Assembly (NCBI GenBank): GCA_944392265.1
Contig: CALXWC010000007.1
Coordinates: 1 to 63,748, forward strand
DNA: 63,748 nt
Origin: an uncultured Alphaproteobacteria bacterium
Lineage (GTDB): Bacteria; Pseudomonadota; Alphaproteobacteria; RF32; CAG-239
Reading direction: 5' to 3'
The first letter of the stretch is position 1, and each line of letters starts with the position of its first letter. The position numbers and the translations under genes are program-made. The notes beneath the pieces were generated by a model, which did not search any database, was not told the DNA's origin, and was given only the letters and a program-made list of their open reading frames with translations. This document shows, piece after piece, positions 17,024 to 24,789 of the stretch.

Positions 17024-18337
17024 ATGGAAGAGACTTTGTTTTCATCACATATTAAACGCCCGTTGGCAGACAGATTGCGCCCACGTTCATTATCTGAAGT
17101 GGTGGGGCAGAATCATATTGTGGGTGAAGATGCTCCCTTGGGCAGAATGTTGAAATCAGGAAAGATTTCTTCTTTTATTTTGTGGGGACCTCCGGGGTGC
17201 GGAAAGACGACTATTGCCCGATTGATTGCCGAGCATACAAATTTGTATTTTGAGCAAATTTCTGCTGTATTTTCCGGTGTGGCAGATTTGAAACGCGTGT
17301 TTCAGTATGCGCAAGAACGCAGAGCTAACCAAGGCAAGGGCACATTGCTCTTTGTAGATGAAATCCATCGTTTTAATAAATCTCAGCAAGACGGCTTTTT
17401 GCCTTATGTGGAAGACGGTACGGTAATTTTGGTTGGCGCTACAACAGAAAATCCGTCTTTTGAACTTAATGCCGCTTTGCTTTCTCGCTGTCAGGTTTTT
17501 GTGTTAAATCGTTTATCGGTTGAGAATTTTGAAGAACTTTTGCAACGCGCCGAAAAAGAAGAAGGCAAAAAGCTTCCCGTAGATGAGGAGGCCAGAGAGT
17601 TTATGAAAGAAATTGCCGATGGAGACGGGCGATATATTCTAAACTTGGCCGAATCGGTTTGGGCTTATGCCAAAACAAATGAGATTTTTGACAAAGACAG
17701 CATTATGCAAATTATTCGTTCCAGAGCTCCGATTTATGATAAGGGCAGAGATGGGCATTATAATTTGATTTCTGCCGTGCATAAGTCTTTGCGCGGTTCA
17801 GATGTGGATGCCGGTTTGTATTGGGTGGCTCGTATGTTGGAAGCCGGAGAAGACCCAAAATATATATTCAGACGTTTGACCAGATTTGCCGTAGAAGATG
17901 TGTCTTTGGCTGACCCTAATGCCGTAACACAAGCGATTTCTTGTTGGCAGACTTATGAAAGATTGGGCTCTCCGGAAGGAGATTTGGCTCTTTATCAGTT
18001 AACGGCTTATTTGGCAACTGCGCCAAAATCGGCTTCATTATATAAATCAACCTATGCGGCCAGAGATTTAGCCAGAAAGACAGGTTCTTTGATGCCGCCT
18101 AAAAATATCTTAAACGCACCGACAAAATTGATGCGCGATTTAGGGTATCATGAAGGTTATGAATATGACCCAGATTGTGAAGACGGTTTTTCGGGTGCTA
18201 ATTATTTTCCGGATGGGGTTCGTCGTACAAAACTGTATTTTCCGGTTGATAGAGGCTTTGAACGTGAGATTAAAAAAAGAATTGAATATTTTGATCGTTT
18301 AAGAGCTGAAAGGCAAAAAAATAAAAATAAGAATTGA
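17024..18337 (+). CDS. rarA: Replication-associated recombination ATPase RarA (MgsA)
   Basis: 437 residues. The AAA+ clamp-loader-like protein acts at stalled replication forks. Walker A GPPGCGKTT, Walker B LLFVDEIHRFNKSQQD and sensor GATTENPSF are intact. The C-terminal tetramerisation part has HYNLISAVHKSLRGSDVDA and FRRLTRFAVEDV. ATG 17024 is preferred over GTG 17015 because GGTGA lies five bases upstream of it. The stop codon overlaps the promoter of the next small gene. Confidence 0.95.
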   Translation: MEETLFSSHIKRPLADRLRPRSLSEVVGQNHIVGEDAPLGRMLKSGKISSFILWGPPGCGKTTIARLIAEHTNLYFEQISAVFSGVADLKRVFQYAQERRANQGKGTLLFVDEIHRFNKSQQDGFLPYVEDGTVILVGATTENPSFELNAALLSRCQVFVLNRLSVENFEELLQRAEKEEGKKLPVDEEAREFMKEIADGDGRYILNLAESVWAYAKTNEIFDKDSIMQIIRSRAPIYDKGRDGHYNLISAVHKSLRGSDVDAGLYWVARMLEAGEDPKYIFRRLTRFAVEDVSLADPNAVTQAISCWQTYERLGSPEGDLALYQLTAYLATAPKSASLYKSTYAARDLARKTGSLMPPKNILNAPTKLMRDLGYHEGYEYDPDCEDGFSGANYFPDGVRRTKLYFPVDRGFEREIKKRIEYFDRLRAERQKNKNKN

Positions 18338-18361
18338 CAAATAAATTCATAGAGTTAATTT
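18334..18361 (+). promoter_or_regulatory. Promoter of orphan gene 18410
   Basis: TTGACA overlapping the rarA stop codon, 16-base spacer, TAATTT. Confidence 0.6.
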
Positions 18362-18409
18362 TTGTCTATCGAGAATATTATTTTAGTTATCAATTTTAAT
18401 TTTTTTGTT

Positions 18410-18589
18410 ATGGAAAAGAAAACAGAAGTTGTTCAAAATTTGAATGACGTTAAAGAAGAAGTTAAAAACAATATTGAAAGTGAAAAATGCAATTGGCGGA
18501 GAAAAGGGCTAGCTCGGAACCATCCGAAAGTTGTTCGTGCTTTTGGTAAGGGCTATGTGGCAACACAAAAAAGTTTTCGTCGCCATTGA
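18410..18589 (+). CDS. Small bipartite acidic/basic protein, orphan-cassette type
   Basis: 59 residues, unrecognised. The first half is an acidic helix-like stretch (VVQNLNDVKEEVKNNIESEK). The second half is strongly basic and aromatic (NWRRKGLARNHPK then FGKGYVATQKSFRRH), which would suit binding to nucleic acid. Leader TAGTTATCAATTTTAATTTTTTTG without Shine-Dalgarno. An earlier in-frame start at 18362 would lie within the promoter/leader, so ATG 18410 was chosen. Confidence 0.6.
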   Translation: MEKKTEVVQNLNDVKEEVKNNIESEKCNWRRKGLARNHPKVVRAFGKGYVATQKSFRRH

Positions 18590-18597
18590 GTTATTTG

Positions 18598-18631
18598 AGG
18601 TCATAATCTTTGAAGGATTGTGGCCTTTTTT
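18598..18631 (+). terminator. Terminator between gene 18410 and fluC
   Basis: Imperfect stem AGGTCATAATC / GATTGTGGCCT with T5-6. It lies only a dozen bases before the fluC start, whose ribosome site AAGGA follows the T tract directly. Confidence 0.75.
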
Positions 18632-18643
18632 AAGGAAAAGAAA

Positions 18644-19003
18644 ATGTTGAGTATATTGAGTGTTTTTTTAGGCGGTGGCTGTGGTTCAATTTTGCGCCAT
18701 CTGGTATGTTCTAAAATCGGTAATCATTGGGCTGTGATGAGTGTGAATTTATTAGGCGCATTGATGATTGGTTTGGCTGTGGAATATTTTGCCAATCAGA
18801 CACATTTGCGTCCGGAAATCAGAAGTTTTGTGGTTACGGGTATGCTCGGCGGATTTACAACCTTTTCAACTTATATGCTTGATTTTGGAACTTTGGTCGG
18901 AAGTTCTCGAACGGTTGAAGCCTTTTCTTATTTGTTAGGCTCATTGGTTTTAGGTGTCCTTTTTTTGTTTATCGGAATGAAAATCGGTAGAGCTTGTTTT
19001 TAG
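18644..19003 (+). CDS. fluC: Fluoride exporter FluC (CrcB)
   Basis: 119 residues, four membrane helices. Dual-topology dimeric fluoride channel family. Signature parts are GGGCGSILRHLV near 9-20, the conserved Asn in NLLGALMIG, and the GGFTTFSTYMLD motif lining the pore. AAGGA lies 8 bases before the ATG. No fluoride riboswitch is visible upstream: the preceding hairpin is a terminator of the neighbouring gene. Only one copy is present. Confidence 0.94.
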   Translation: MLSILSVFLGGGCGSILRHLVCSKIGNHWAVMSVNLLGALMIGLAVEYFANQTHLRPEIRSFVVTGMLGGFTTFSTYMLDFGTLVGSSRTVEAFSYLLGSLVLGVLFLFIGMKIGRACF

Positions 19004-19004
19004 A

Positions 19005-19032
19005 TTGATTTTTTTCTTATTTATGATAATTT
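19005..19032 (+). promoter_or_regulatory. Promoter of L7/L12-like mini gene 1
   Basis: TTGATT, 16-base spacer ending TGA, TAATTT, starting two bases after the fluC stop. Confidence 0.6.
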
Positions 19033-19073
19033 TTATCTTAGAAAAAAATTATTAATCTTAAAAATTTATATAT

Positions 19074-19295
19074 ATGAATGATTTGAAATCTTTTGCTCAC
19101 GGGATTGTTAGTCTATCGGCTTATGAAGTGCAAAAGTTGGTAGAAATTATGAATGAAGAATATGGCATCGAAGCTGCTGCAGAAAATGTCAATATCTTAA
19201 ACAGCAGGGATCCTTCAATGTCTCGTCAAGAACGTCGTAAACGTGAACGAGAAGCTAAGAAAAGAGAAGTTAAAGAAAGACAAAAACGCGGATAA
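19074..19295 (+). CDS. L7/L12 N-domain-like mini protein 1
   Basis: 73 residues. Residues 1-40 (MNDLKSFAHGIVSLSAYEV, then EEYGIEAAAENV) read like the N-terminal dimerisation/L10-binding domain of ribosomal protein L7/L12, notably the Bacteroidetes form as recalled. The hinge and C-terminal factor-binding domain are missing. Instead there is a very basic helical tail, SRQERRKREREAKKREVKE then RQKRG. It could bind L10 or pair with L7/L12 on the stalk; this is inference. No Shine-Dalgarno. Its terminator overlaps the final codons. Confidence 0.75.
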   Translation: MNDLKSFAHGIVSLSAYEVQKLVEIMNEEYGIEAAAENVNILNSRDPSMSRQERRKREREAKKREVKERQKRG

Positions 19296-19312
19296 AAATT
19301 CGCGTTTTTTTT
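19284..19312 (+). terminator. Terminator overlapping the end of mini gene 1
   Basis: AAACGCG / CGCGTTT stem and T8. The 5' arm encodes the last residues of the protein and the stop codon is in the loop. Confidence 0.88.
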
Positions 19313-19314
19313 GT

Positions 19315-19342
19315 TTGATTTGAGCTCTATTTATGCTAATTT
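19315..19342 (+). promoter_or_regulatory. Promoter of L7/L12-like mini gene 2
   Basis: TTGATT, 16-base spacer ending TGC, TAATTT; same geometry as the first copy. Confidence 0.6.
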
Positions 19343-19382
19343 CTTTTCAAGAAAAAATTATTAATCTTAAAAACTTATAATT

Positions 19383-19604
19383 ATGGTCGATTTGAAAAAT
19401 GTTGCAGAAGAGCTTGTTCGGTTGTCTGGTGCAGAGGTTCAAGCGATGGCAAAGACAATGAAAGAAGAATATGATATTGAAGTTGGGGCTCAAAATGTTT
19501 GTTTTGAGGGAAACAATAAAGTTCGTCTTTCCAGAAGAGAGCGTCGCAAATGTGAACGAGAAGCTCAGAAACGAGAAGCTAAAAAAAGACAGAAACGCGG
19601 ATGA
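19383..19604 (+). CDS. L7/L12 N-domain-like mini protein 2
   Basis: 73 residues, tandem paralogue of the preceding gene with identical length. MVDLKNVAEELVRLSGAEV and KEEYDIEVGAQNV align with the L7/L12 N-terminal domain. The tail SRRERRKCEREAQKREAKK then RQKRG is almost the same as in copy 1, while the middle linker (about 41-48) differs. Conservation at both ends suggests selection on both the stalk-like domain and the basic tail. AT-rich leader without Shine-Dalgarno. Confidence 0.75.
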   Translation: MVDLKNVAEELVRLSGAEVQAMAKTMKEEYDIEVGAQNVCFEGNNKVRLSRRERRKCEREAQKREAKKRQKRG

Positions 19605-19621
19605 AAATTCGCGTTTTTTTT
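19593..19621 (+). terminator. Terminator overlapping the end of mini gene 2
   Basis: AAACGCG / CGCGTTT stem, T8, stop codon TGA in the loop, as in copy 1. Confidence 0.88.
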
Positions 19622-19692
19622 GTTTTAAATTTGCTTGTTTTTTTGGTCGTACTCCGCTAAACTTTGATAAGTTTTTTTAGAAAGGGAATCTG

Positions 19693-20628
19693 ATGTCCGG
19701 CGTAGAAATTAAAAAGGTTAAAGATGTTGATGACGGTATGCGCTTAAACCGTTGGTTTTTAAAATATTATCCGGGGTTGTCTTTAGGGCGTTTCCAAAAG
19801 CTTCTTCGCACCAAACAAATTAAGGTTGATGGAAAAAAAGCAGAGGCTTCGCTTAAACTTTGCGTAGGACAAGAAATCAGAGTGCCGCCATTGGATAATG
19901 AAGCTAACGCATCTGCCGGAACGAAAGGAATTTCGGCCAAAGATGCAGCATATATTCAAGCTATGGTCATTTATAAAGATGAAAATATCATTGCTTTGAA
20001 CAAGCCTTCGGGTTTGGCAGTTCAGGGCGGAACGAATACCACACGCCATGTGGACGGAATGCTTGAAGCTTTATGCTTTGGAAAAGAAGAAAAACCCAAA
20101 CTCGTACACCGCATTGATAAAGACACCAGCGGTATTTTGATTTTGGCCAGAAACCGCAAAACGGCGGATATGTTGACCAAAGCTTTTCGTGAACATAATT
20201 TACAAAAAACGTATTTGGCTTTGGTTTCAGGTTGCCCAAAACAACAAAACGGAGAGATTAAAGCTGCTTTGGAAAAAGTGGGAGAAAAATCCATTATTTC
20301 CAAAGAGGGAAAGAGTGCCGTTACAGAATTTGAAGTTTTAGATAATGCCTCAGATAAATTTGCTTTGGTAGCGGCAGCTCCTTTGACGGGAAGAACACAT
20401 CAAATCAGAGCTCATCTTGAGTATATTGGTTGCCCCATTATTGGCGATGATAAATATTTTGGCAAAACAAGGCAGAAATTTGCCAATATCAGTGATAAAT
20501 TGCATCTTCATGCCTACAAAATAGATTTATCGGATTTATATCAAAAGAAAATGGTTATAACAGCCCCTGTTCCGGCATATTTTCAAGCAGATTTGGATGC
20601 GCTGGGTTTACATTTTAAGGAGTTTTAG
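19693..20628 (+). CDS. rluC: Ribosomal large-subunit pseudouridine synthase, RluA family
   Basis: 311 residues. An N-terminal S4 RNA-binding domain (GMRLNRWFLKYYPGLSLGRFQK region) precedes the catalytic domain with HRIDKDTSGILILAR, where the Asp is the nucleophile. TGRTHQIRAHLEYIGCPIIGD is the second family motif. The architecture fits RluC (23S U955/2504/2580); RluD cannot be excluded from sequence alone. AAAGGGA lies before the ATG. It starts a tight operon with the AsmA-like gene, ATP12 and acylphosphatase. Confidence 0.9.
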   Translation: MSGVEIKKVKDVDDGMRLNRWFLKYYPGLSLGRFQKLLRTKQIKVDGKKAEASLKLCVGQEIRVPPLDNEANASAGTKGISAKDAAYIQAMVIYKDENIIALNKPSGLAVQGGTNTTRHVDGMLEALCFGKEEKPKLVHRIDKDTSGILILARNRKTADMLTKAFREHNLQKTYLALVSGCPKQQNGEIKAALEKVGEKSIISKEGKSAVTEFEVLDNASDKFALVAAAPLTGRTHQIRAHLEYIGCPIIGDDKYFGKTRQKFANISDKLHLHAYKIDLSDLYQKKMVITAPVPAYFQADLDALGLHFKEF

Positions 20629-22773
20629 ATGAAACGTTTTTTTAAGATACTTTTTAGTTTTGTTTTTATTCTGTTTGCCGTAATTATTGTCGGCGTTGTG
20701 GTTCTTGTTAATAGTTTTGACTTAAACAGCTATAAATCTTTTGCTGAAAAAATTGTTCGAGAGGCAACAGGGCGCCAATTGAGCTTGAGCGGAGATGCTC
20801 ATTTGGGAATATCATTAAACCCGAGCATTATTTTAGAAGATGTTACATTTGAAAATCCGGCTTGGGCAAAAAATAAACAGATGGTTTCAGTTAAAAAACT
20901 GGAAGTGCAAATTGCTTTATTGCCTTTGTTGGAAAAGCAAATTGTGATTGAAAAGGTTTTATTAAACGAGCCAAACATTAATTTAGAAATTTCAAAACAA
21001 GGACAAACCAGTTGGGATTTTGTGCCTTTGCCTCAAGATCAGAAACCTGCGCCTAAAGTTTCTTCTTCAGGATGGTTGATTAAATCAGCTTATGCGGCAC
21101 CCATGGAAGAAGTTCCGGCTCCGGCAGAATGGCAAATAAGTGAGTTGGTTGCCAAAATGGTTCAAATTCAAAACGCAAAAGTTTCTTTTGAGGATGAAAA
21201 ATCAGGCGTATCTGAAAATATACAAATTAATAATTTAGAGCTTTCTATTCCGTCTCCAAACGATTTGATTAGTGTTAAGCTTGATGTGGTTTATCAAGAT
21301 GAACCATTTGTTTTGAGCGGAACTATTGGGTCTATCGGCGAGTTGTTGGCAGATCAGGTTTATCCGATTAATGTGGATTTGAGTGCTTATAAAGTTAACG
21401 GAAAAGTGGCCGGAAACTTAAAGCATCTGATGACTAACTTGGCTTATGATGTTAATGTGGCTTTGGTTTCTCCTCAGGGAAATTTTGATGCACCGGAAAT
21501 TAAACTTGCCAGTGGTGTGAAAGGGGATTTGTCGGTTGTTAATTTGGATATTGCTCAGCTCAGCGTGGCCGGAAATTTGATTAACGGAAATTTACAAGTA
21601 GATATTGCTGCGCAAAAACCAAAAATCACCGCTAATCTGAATTCTGATTATATTGATGTGAGAAGTTTTGCTCAAGAGCAGAAAAACGCATTTGATTTCT
21701 CTTTAATCAGTTCGGCTCATGCGGCAGAATATGTACCCCAAACCAAGATACCTTATGAAAGCTTGGATATTGTAAATGCCGTGTTTAATATTAAAGTTGC
21801 AAACTTGGTGATAGATGATAACTTCAAAATGCAAAATGTTGCTCTGCAAGGAAGTTTGCAAGACGGCTTATTAAACGTTAAACCATTGGTCTTTGGTTTT
21901 GTGGGCGGAACGCTGTCTTCAGATATTATGGTTAATGCAAAAACGCAAAGTATGAGTTTATTAACAAAGAGCAATAATTTGAAATTGCAAGATATTCATA
22001 AAGAATTTCAAGTGGTTAATAATAAAGATTTTGGTATTATTGATGGCGGCAATACGGTTGTATATTTGAATTTGAAAACCAAAGGTGACAATTTGCGTCG
22101 TTTGGTTGAAAATTTGGATGGTCAATCCGTGATTGTGTTGGATAAATCTGAAATCCAGACAGGTAATATCAGCTTCTTTACCGGAAACTTTTTAACACAG
22201 GTTTTAGATGCTTTGCATTTAAGACAAAAGACCGTAAAAATGGATTTGCGTTGCGCCGTTGTCAGAACAGATTTTGCACAAGGAAAAGCAAAATTTCCGC
22301 AAGGGATTGCTTTAAATGCGACCCAAATGTCTTTGGTGAGCGATGGATATGTTAACTTGGTTAACGATAAAATCAGCTTCACGCTGCAGCCGTTTTCAGG
22401 TAAGGTTGTGGATACCAATCTTGCGCAAGCATTGGGATCTTTTTTGCGCATTTCCGGTACGGTGGAAAAACCGACAATCAGATTGGATGATAAAGAAGCT
22501 TTAAGAGCTGCCGTTGGTATTTTGGCTACCGGAGGTACAGCTTATTTGGGAGAAAAACTGATTATTAATCCGGACGGTTCTCCTTGCTATACGGCTTTGC
22601 AGGGCACTCCTTATGCTCAAATGTTTCCAAAGCCAACAGGTGTTGCCAACGCTACAAGAGATGCTTATAAAGACACTGAAAAAGAAATAAAGAAAAATCT
22701 AAAAAGCTTGGAAAACACCGCTAAAGATATTTTTAATTCATTCAAAGGACAGTTGAAAAATGGTTCAAAATGA
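20629..22773 (+). CDS. AsmA family outer-membrane biogenesis protein
   Basis: 714 residues. One N-terminal membrane segment (about 5-27) is followed by the AsmA domain: NSFDLNSYKSFAEKIVREATGRQLSLSGD near 30-58, LNPSIILEDVTFENPAWA, and a C-terminal repeat region with LRRLVENLDGQSVIVLDKSEI. These proteins form large periplasmic grooves tied to lipid transport and outer-membrane integrity. The start codon directly follows the rluC stop. The end overlaps ATP12 by 14 bases, so translation is coupled. Confidence 0.88.
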   Translation: MKRFFKILFSFVFILFAVIIVGVVVLVNSFDLNSYKSFAEKIVREATGRQLSLSGDAHLGISLNPSIILEDVTFENPAWAKNKQMVSVKKLEVQIALLPLLEKQIVIEKVLLNEPNINLEISKQGQTSWDFVPLPQDQKPAPKVSSSGWLIKSAYAAPMEEVPAPAEWQISELVAKMVQIQNAKVSFEDEKSGVSENIQINNLELSIPSPNDLISVKLDVVYQDEPFVLSGTIGSIGELLADQVYPINVDLSAYKVNGKVAGNLKHLMTNLAYDVNVALVSPQGNFDAPEIKLASGVKGDLSVVNLDIAQLSVAGNLINGNLQVDIAAQKPKITANLNSDYIDVRSFAQEQKNAFDFSLISSAHAAEYVPQTKIPYESLDIVNAVFNIKVANLVIDDNFKMQNVALQGSLQDGLLNVKPLVFGFVGGTLSSDIMVNAKTQSMSLLTKSNNLKLQDIHKEFQVVNNKDFGIIDGGNTVVYLNLKTKGDNLRRLVENLDGQSVIVLDKSEIQTGNISFFTGNFLTQVLDALHLRQKTVKMDLRCAVVRTDFAQGKAKFPQGIALNATQMSLVSDGYVNLVNDKISFTLQPFSGKVVDTNLAQALGSFLRISGTVEKPTIRLDDKEALRAAVGILATGGTAYLGEKLIINPDGSPCYTALQGTPYAQMFPKPTGVANATRDAYKDTEKEIKKNLKSLENTAKDIFNSFKGQLKNGSK

Positions 22774-23272
22774 TTTGGATAAAGCATTAGGTTCCGTATC
22801 TTCTTTTAAGCCGGACGGAGTGTCTAAGTTATTGACTTATTTGAACACGGATATGTTGTTCTTTTTTGCAGATAATCAGGAGCTGTTGCGTTGTCAGGAG
22901 CAAAAATGGTTACCGATTTTGCAAGAAGCGTCGCAAAAGTTTGGCTGCCCTTTGCAAAACACGCAAGGTTTGGATGTGCCCAAACAAGATGAATTGCTAT
23001 TTACAAATTTTGAAAAATATTTGCAAAGTTTGGACGATGTTTCTTTTGTTTGTTTGTATAAATTGGCATTATTAATGCGCTCCGTTCTTTTGGCTTGGGC
23101 ATTGGTGGAGAATAAAGTTTCTTTGGATGAGGCATATGAGGCTTCTTTGATTGAAGAAATTTGGCAAGCCAAACATTGGGGAAAAGACGAAGAAGCAGAA
23201 AACAAAAGAAAAAAAATTTATGATGAAATTTTGGCAACATGTGCTTTTTTGAAAGGTAAAAAGGCGGCATGA
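22760..23272 (+). CDS. ATP12-type F1-ATPase assembly chaperone (short form)
   Basis: 170 residues. ATP12 binds the F1 alpha subunit before assembly and is known from mitochondria and alphaproteobacteria. The C-terminal domain is clear: LLTYLNTDMLFFF, QEQKWLPILQEASQKFG, and EEIWQAKHWGKDEEAE near 132-147. Family members run about 230-260 residues, so the N-terminal beta domain is mostly missing; no upstream extension in this frame restores it because the reading frame is used by asmA. It overlaps asmA (14 bases) and acylphosphatase (4 bases). Confidence 0.82.
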   Translation: MVQNDLDKALGSVSSFKPDGVSKLLTYLNTDMLFFFADNQELLRCQEQKWLPILQEASQKFGCPLQNTQGLDVPKQDELLFTNFEKYLQSLDDVSFVCLYKLALLMRSVLLAWALVENKVSLDEAYEASLIEEIWQAKHWGKDEEAENKRKKIYDEILATCAFLKGKKAA

Positions 23273-23559
23273 TAAAAGAAGTGCTTATCAAAATTAAAGG
23301 TCGTGTGCAAGGTGTGGGGTTTCGATATTGGGCGATTGAAACGGCTCGTGAAATTGGTGGAATTTCGGGTTGGGTACATAATGAAGCCGATGGTTCGGTA
23401 GAAATTTCCATGCGCGGTGAAGAAGAGAAAATAGATGCCATGATTATTGCCTGCCAGAAAGGTTCTCCTTTTTCTCGTGTTGATAAGGTGGAATTTGTGG
23501 TGGGGAGAATTAGTAGTTTTTTGCCGCCGATTGTGGATGGTATTTTCAAACGTGTATAA
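23269..23559 (+). CDS. acyP: Acylphosphatase
   Basis: 96 residues. Signature I is KGRVQGVGFRYWA (9-21) with the catalytic Arg, and signature II is GWVHNEADGSVEI, with the catalytic Asn in it. It hydrolyses carboxyl-phosphate bonds such as acetyl- or carbamoyl-phosphate. The ATG overlaps the ATP12 stop (ATGA). Last gene of the rluC operon, followed by a strong terminator. Confidence 0.95.
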   Translation: MIKEVLIKIKGRVQGVGFRYWAIETAREIGGISGWVHNEADGSVEISMRGEEEKIDAMIIACQKGSPFSRVDKVEFVVGRISSFLPPIVDGIFKRV

Positions 23560-23593
23560 AAAAAGGTATGGCAAAAGCCATACCTTTTTTTTT
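23558..23593 (+). terminator. Terminator after acylphosphatase
   Basis: Stem AAAAGGTATGGC / GCCATACCTTTT, AAAA loop, long T tract. Confidence 0.95.
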
Positions 23594-23598
23594 GCGGT

Positions 23599-23639
23599 CA
23601 TTTATTTATCAAATTACATGATAATCTGATAAATAAATG
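23599..23639. repeat. 13-bp inverted repeat across a stop codon
   Basis: CATTTATTTATCA and TGATAAATAAATG are perfectly complementary with a 15-base spacer. The stop codon of the minus-strand gene lies in the spacer. It could act as a weak terminator or stability hairpin for that gene; no T tract follows on the minus strand. Confidence 0.7.
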
Positions 23640-24159
23640 TCTCTTTTTCCTCCATAAATTCTCTGAAGGAATCATCGTTTAAGAATGCGCTTCTCGTAAA
23701 GAGGAGCATCTTGAAAAAATCAGATAAGAAATCTTGGTTTTTTCTCAAGTTTTCTTCTGTAGTCAACTTTTCCAGCTCTTCTACGGCATGTTCGTAAACA
23801 CTGCCGACTTGTTCGAACTTTGTATATTCTCCCAAGCGGATAGAATATTCAAGTTCAATAAATTTTTTGAGTGGTGATTTGGGGTACTCTTCAATCATGT
23901 ACTCCAGGAATCCTAAGCCGGTTGAGTCTAAACATTCTTGAAACTCTGAGTTCTTGGCAAAACTCAAAATTGGAAGAGCAAAAGCTCTCGGTTTTATTCT
24001 TGGGATAAGGATGTATCTAGATAACACCTTGTCTTGCAAGAAGTAAAACCATAACTCAGAACGTTCTTCGTCTTCGTAACCAGCCACTAATTCTTTTACC
24101 TTTTCAGGTACGGTGATTGTCTCTAAAGCGTCGACAATACTCTCTAAAAATCTTTCCAT
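23614..24159 (-). CDS. Hypothetical helical protein, orphan-cassette type
   Basis: 181 residues, not recognised. No signal peptide or membrane segment; predicted mostly alpha-helical and acidic (for example LVAGYEDEERSELWFYF, EHAVEELEKLTTEENLRK). It is the second gene of a two-gene minus-strand unit, 20 bases after the gene at 24180-24716. Its leader ATATTTAAAAAAATAAAAACT has no Shine-Dalgarno. The 3' end contains a 13-bp inverted repeat. Confidence 0.62.
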   Translation of the reverse strand: MERFLESIVDALETITVPEKVKELVAGYEDEERSELWFYFLQDKVLSRYILIPRIKPRAFALPILSFAKNSEFQECLDSTGLGFLEYMIEEYPKSPLKKFIELEYSIRLGEYTKFEQVGSVYEHAVEELEKLTTEENLRKNQDFLSDFFKMLLFTRSAFLNDDSFREFMEEKETFIYQIIM

Positions 24160-24179
24160 AAATTATAGTTTTTATTTTT

Positions 24180-24716
24180 TTAAATATTACACTCTGCTAC
24201 GACTTCCCAGTTGTTGCCAACTTTTTCTAGGGCTTTCATCGCAGAATGTTTGAACTCTCCATCATAGGCTTCAATTCTACCGCCAATCATATCAAAAGTG
24301 ACGCATTTGCAAAGCAGGGTCATTTCTTTGTCCGTGATGTGGTATAGAAAATTACCTATTTTGTAGATTTCATTATTCAGTTGCACGAATTTTCGGGCAA
24401 ATAGATGGGCGTGGTTATCTTTATCCAGATAATAAACACATACTCCATCACCCCAGTCGTTAGCGTCTAACTTGTTCACATAAAAATATTTTTTGCGTGA
24501 AAATGTATTTTCAAACAAAAAGTTTGTACCATACTCTTCCACCTCGCCGTTGAAGCATTCAAAAAAACGTTCGCCGATGATGATATAATCATTACCGATG
24601 TAGTTTTTGATATACGAATATTCTTTTTCATACGGCTGCTCATTTTCTGAGTAGTACAATTTTTCTTGAAAAACAATCAGACTCATAACGGGGCTAATTT
24701 TTATTCTTCTGTCCAT
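24180..24716 (-). CDS. Hypothetical beta-rich protein, orphan-cassette type
   Basis: 178 residues, not recognised. Many aromatic and charged residues in alternating patterns (KKYFYVNKLDANDWGDGV, then CVYYLDKDNHAHLFARKF) suggest a beta-rich soluble fold. The C-terminal part has ITDKEMTLLCKCVTFDMIGG. A consensus TTGACA/TATAAA promoter precedes it, and the leader AAATATTAAATTATATATATT lacks a Shine-Dalgarno. Likely co-transcribed with the gene at 23614. Confidence 0.62.
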   Translation of the reverse strand: MDRRIKISPVMSLIVFQEKLYYSENEQPYEKEYSYIKNYIGNDYIIIGERFFECFNGEVEEYGTNFLFENTFSRKKYFYVNKLDANDWGDGVCVYYLDKDNHAHLFARKFVQLNNEIYKIGNFLYHITDKEMTLLCKCVTFDMIGGRIEAYDGEFKHSAMKALEKVGNNWEVVAECNI

Positions 24717-24748
24717 AATATATATAATTTAATATTTTACTGTTTTCC

Positions 24749-24777
24749 TTTATACGGTTTTTGGCGATTTTTGTCAA
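24749..24777 (-). promoter_or_regulatory. Promoter of genes 24180 and 23614
   Basis: Minus strand: TTGACA (24777-24772), 17-base spacer, TATAAA (24754-24749). Confidence 0.75.
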
Positions 24778-24789
24778 CTAGTTTATCGG

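Larger units (their letters stand above)
19041..19382. repeat. Duplicated cassette leader (two copies)
   Basis: The leaders at 19041-19073 and 19350-19382 are near-identical: A-rich run, ATTATTAATCTTAAAAA, then TTATA before the ATG. The two genes, their promoters and their terminators are also alike, so the whole unit of about 300 bases was duplicated in tandem. Confidence 0.85.

Noticed and set aside
18560..18643. Possible fluoride riboswitch before fluC
   Set aside because: The only structure is an imperfect hairpin followed by T, which fits the terminator of gene 18410; no pseudoknot-like conserved bases were seen.
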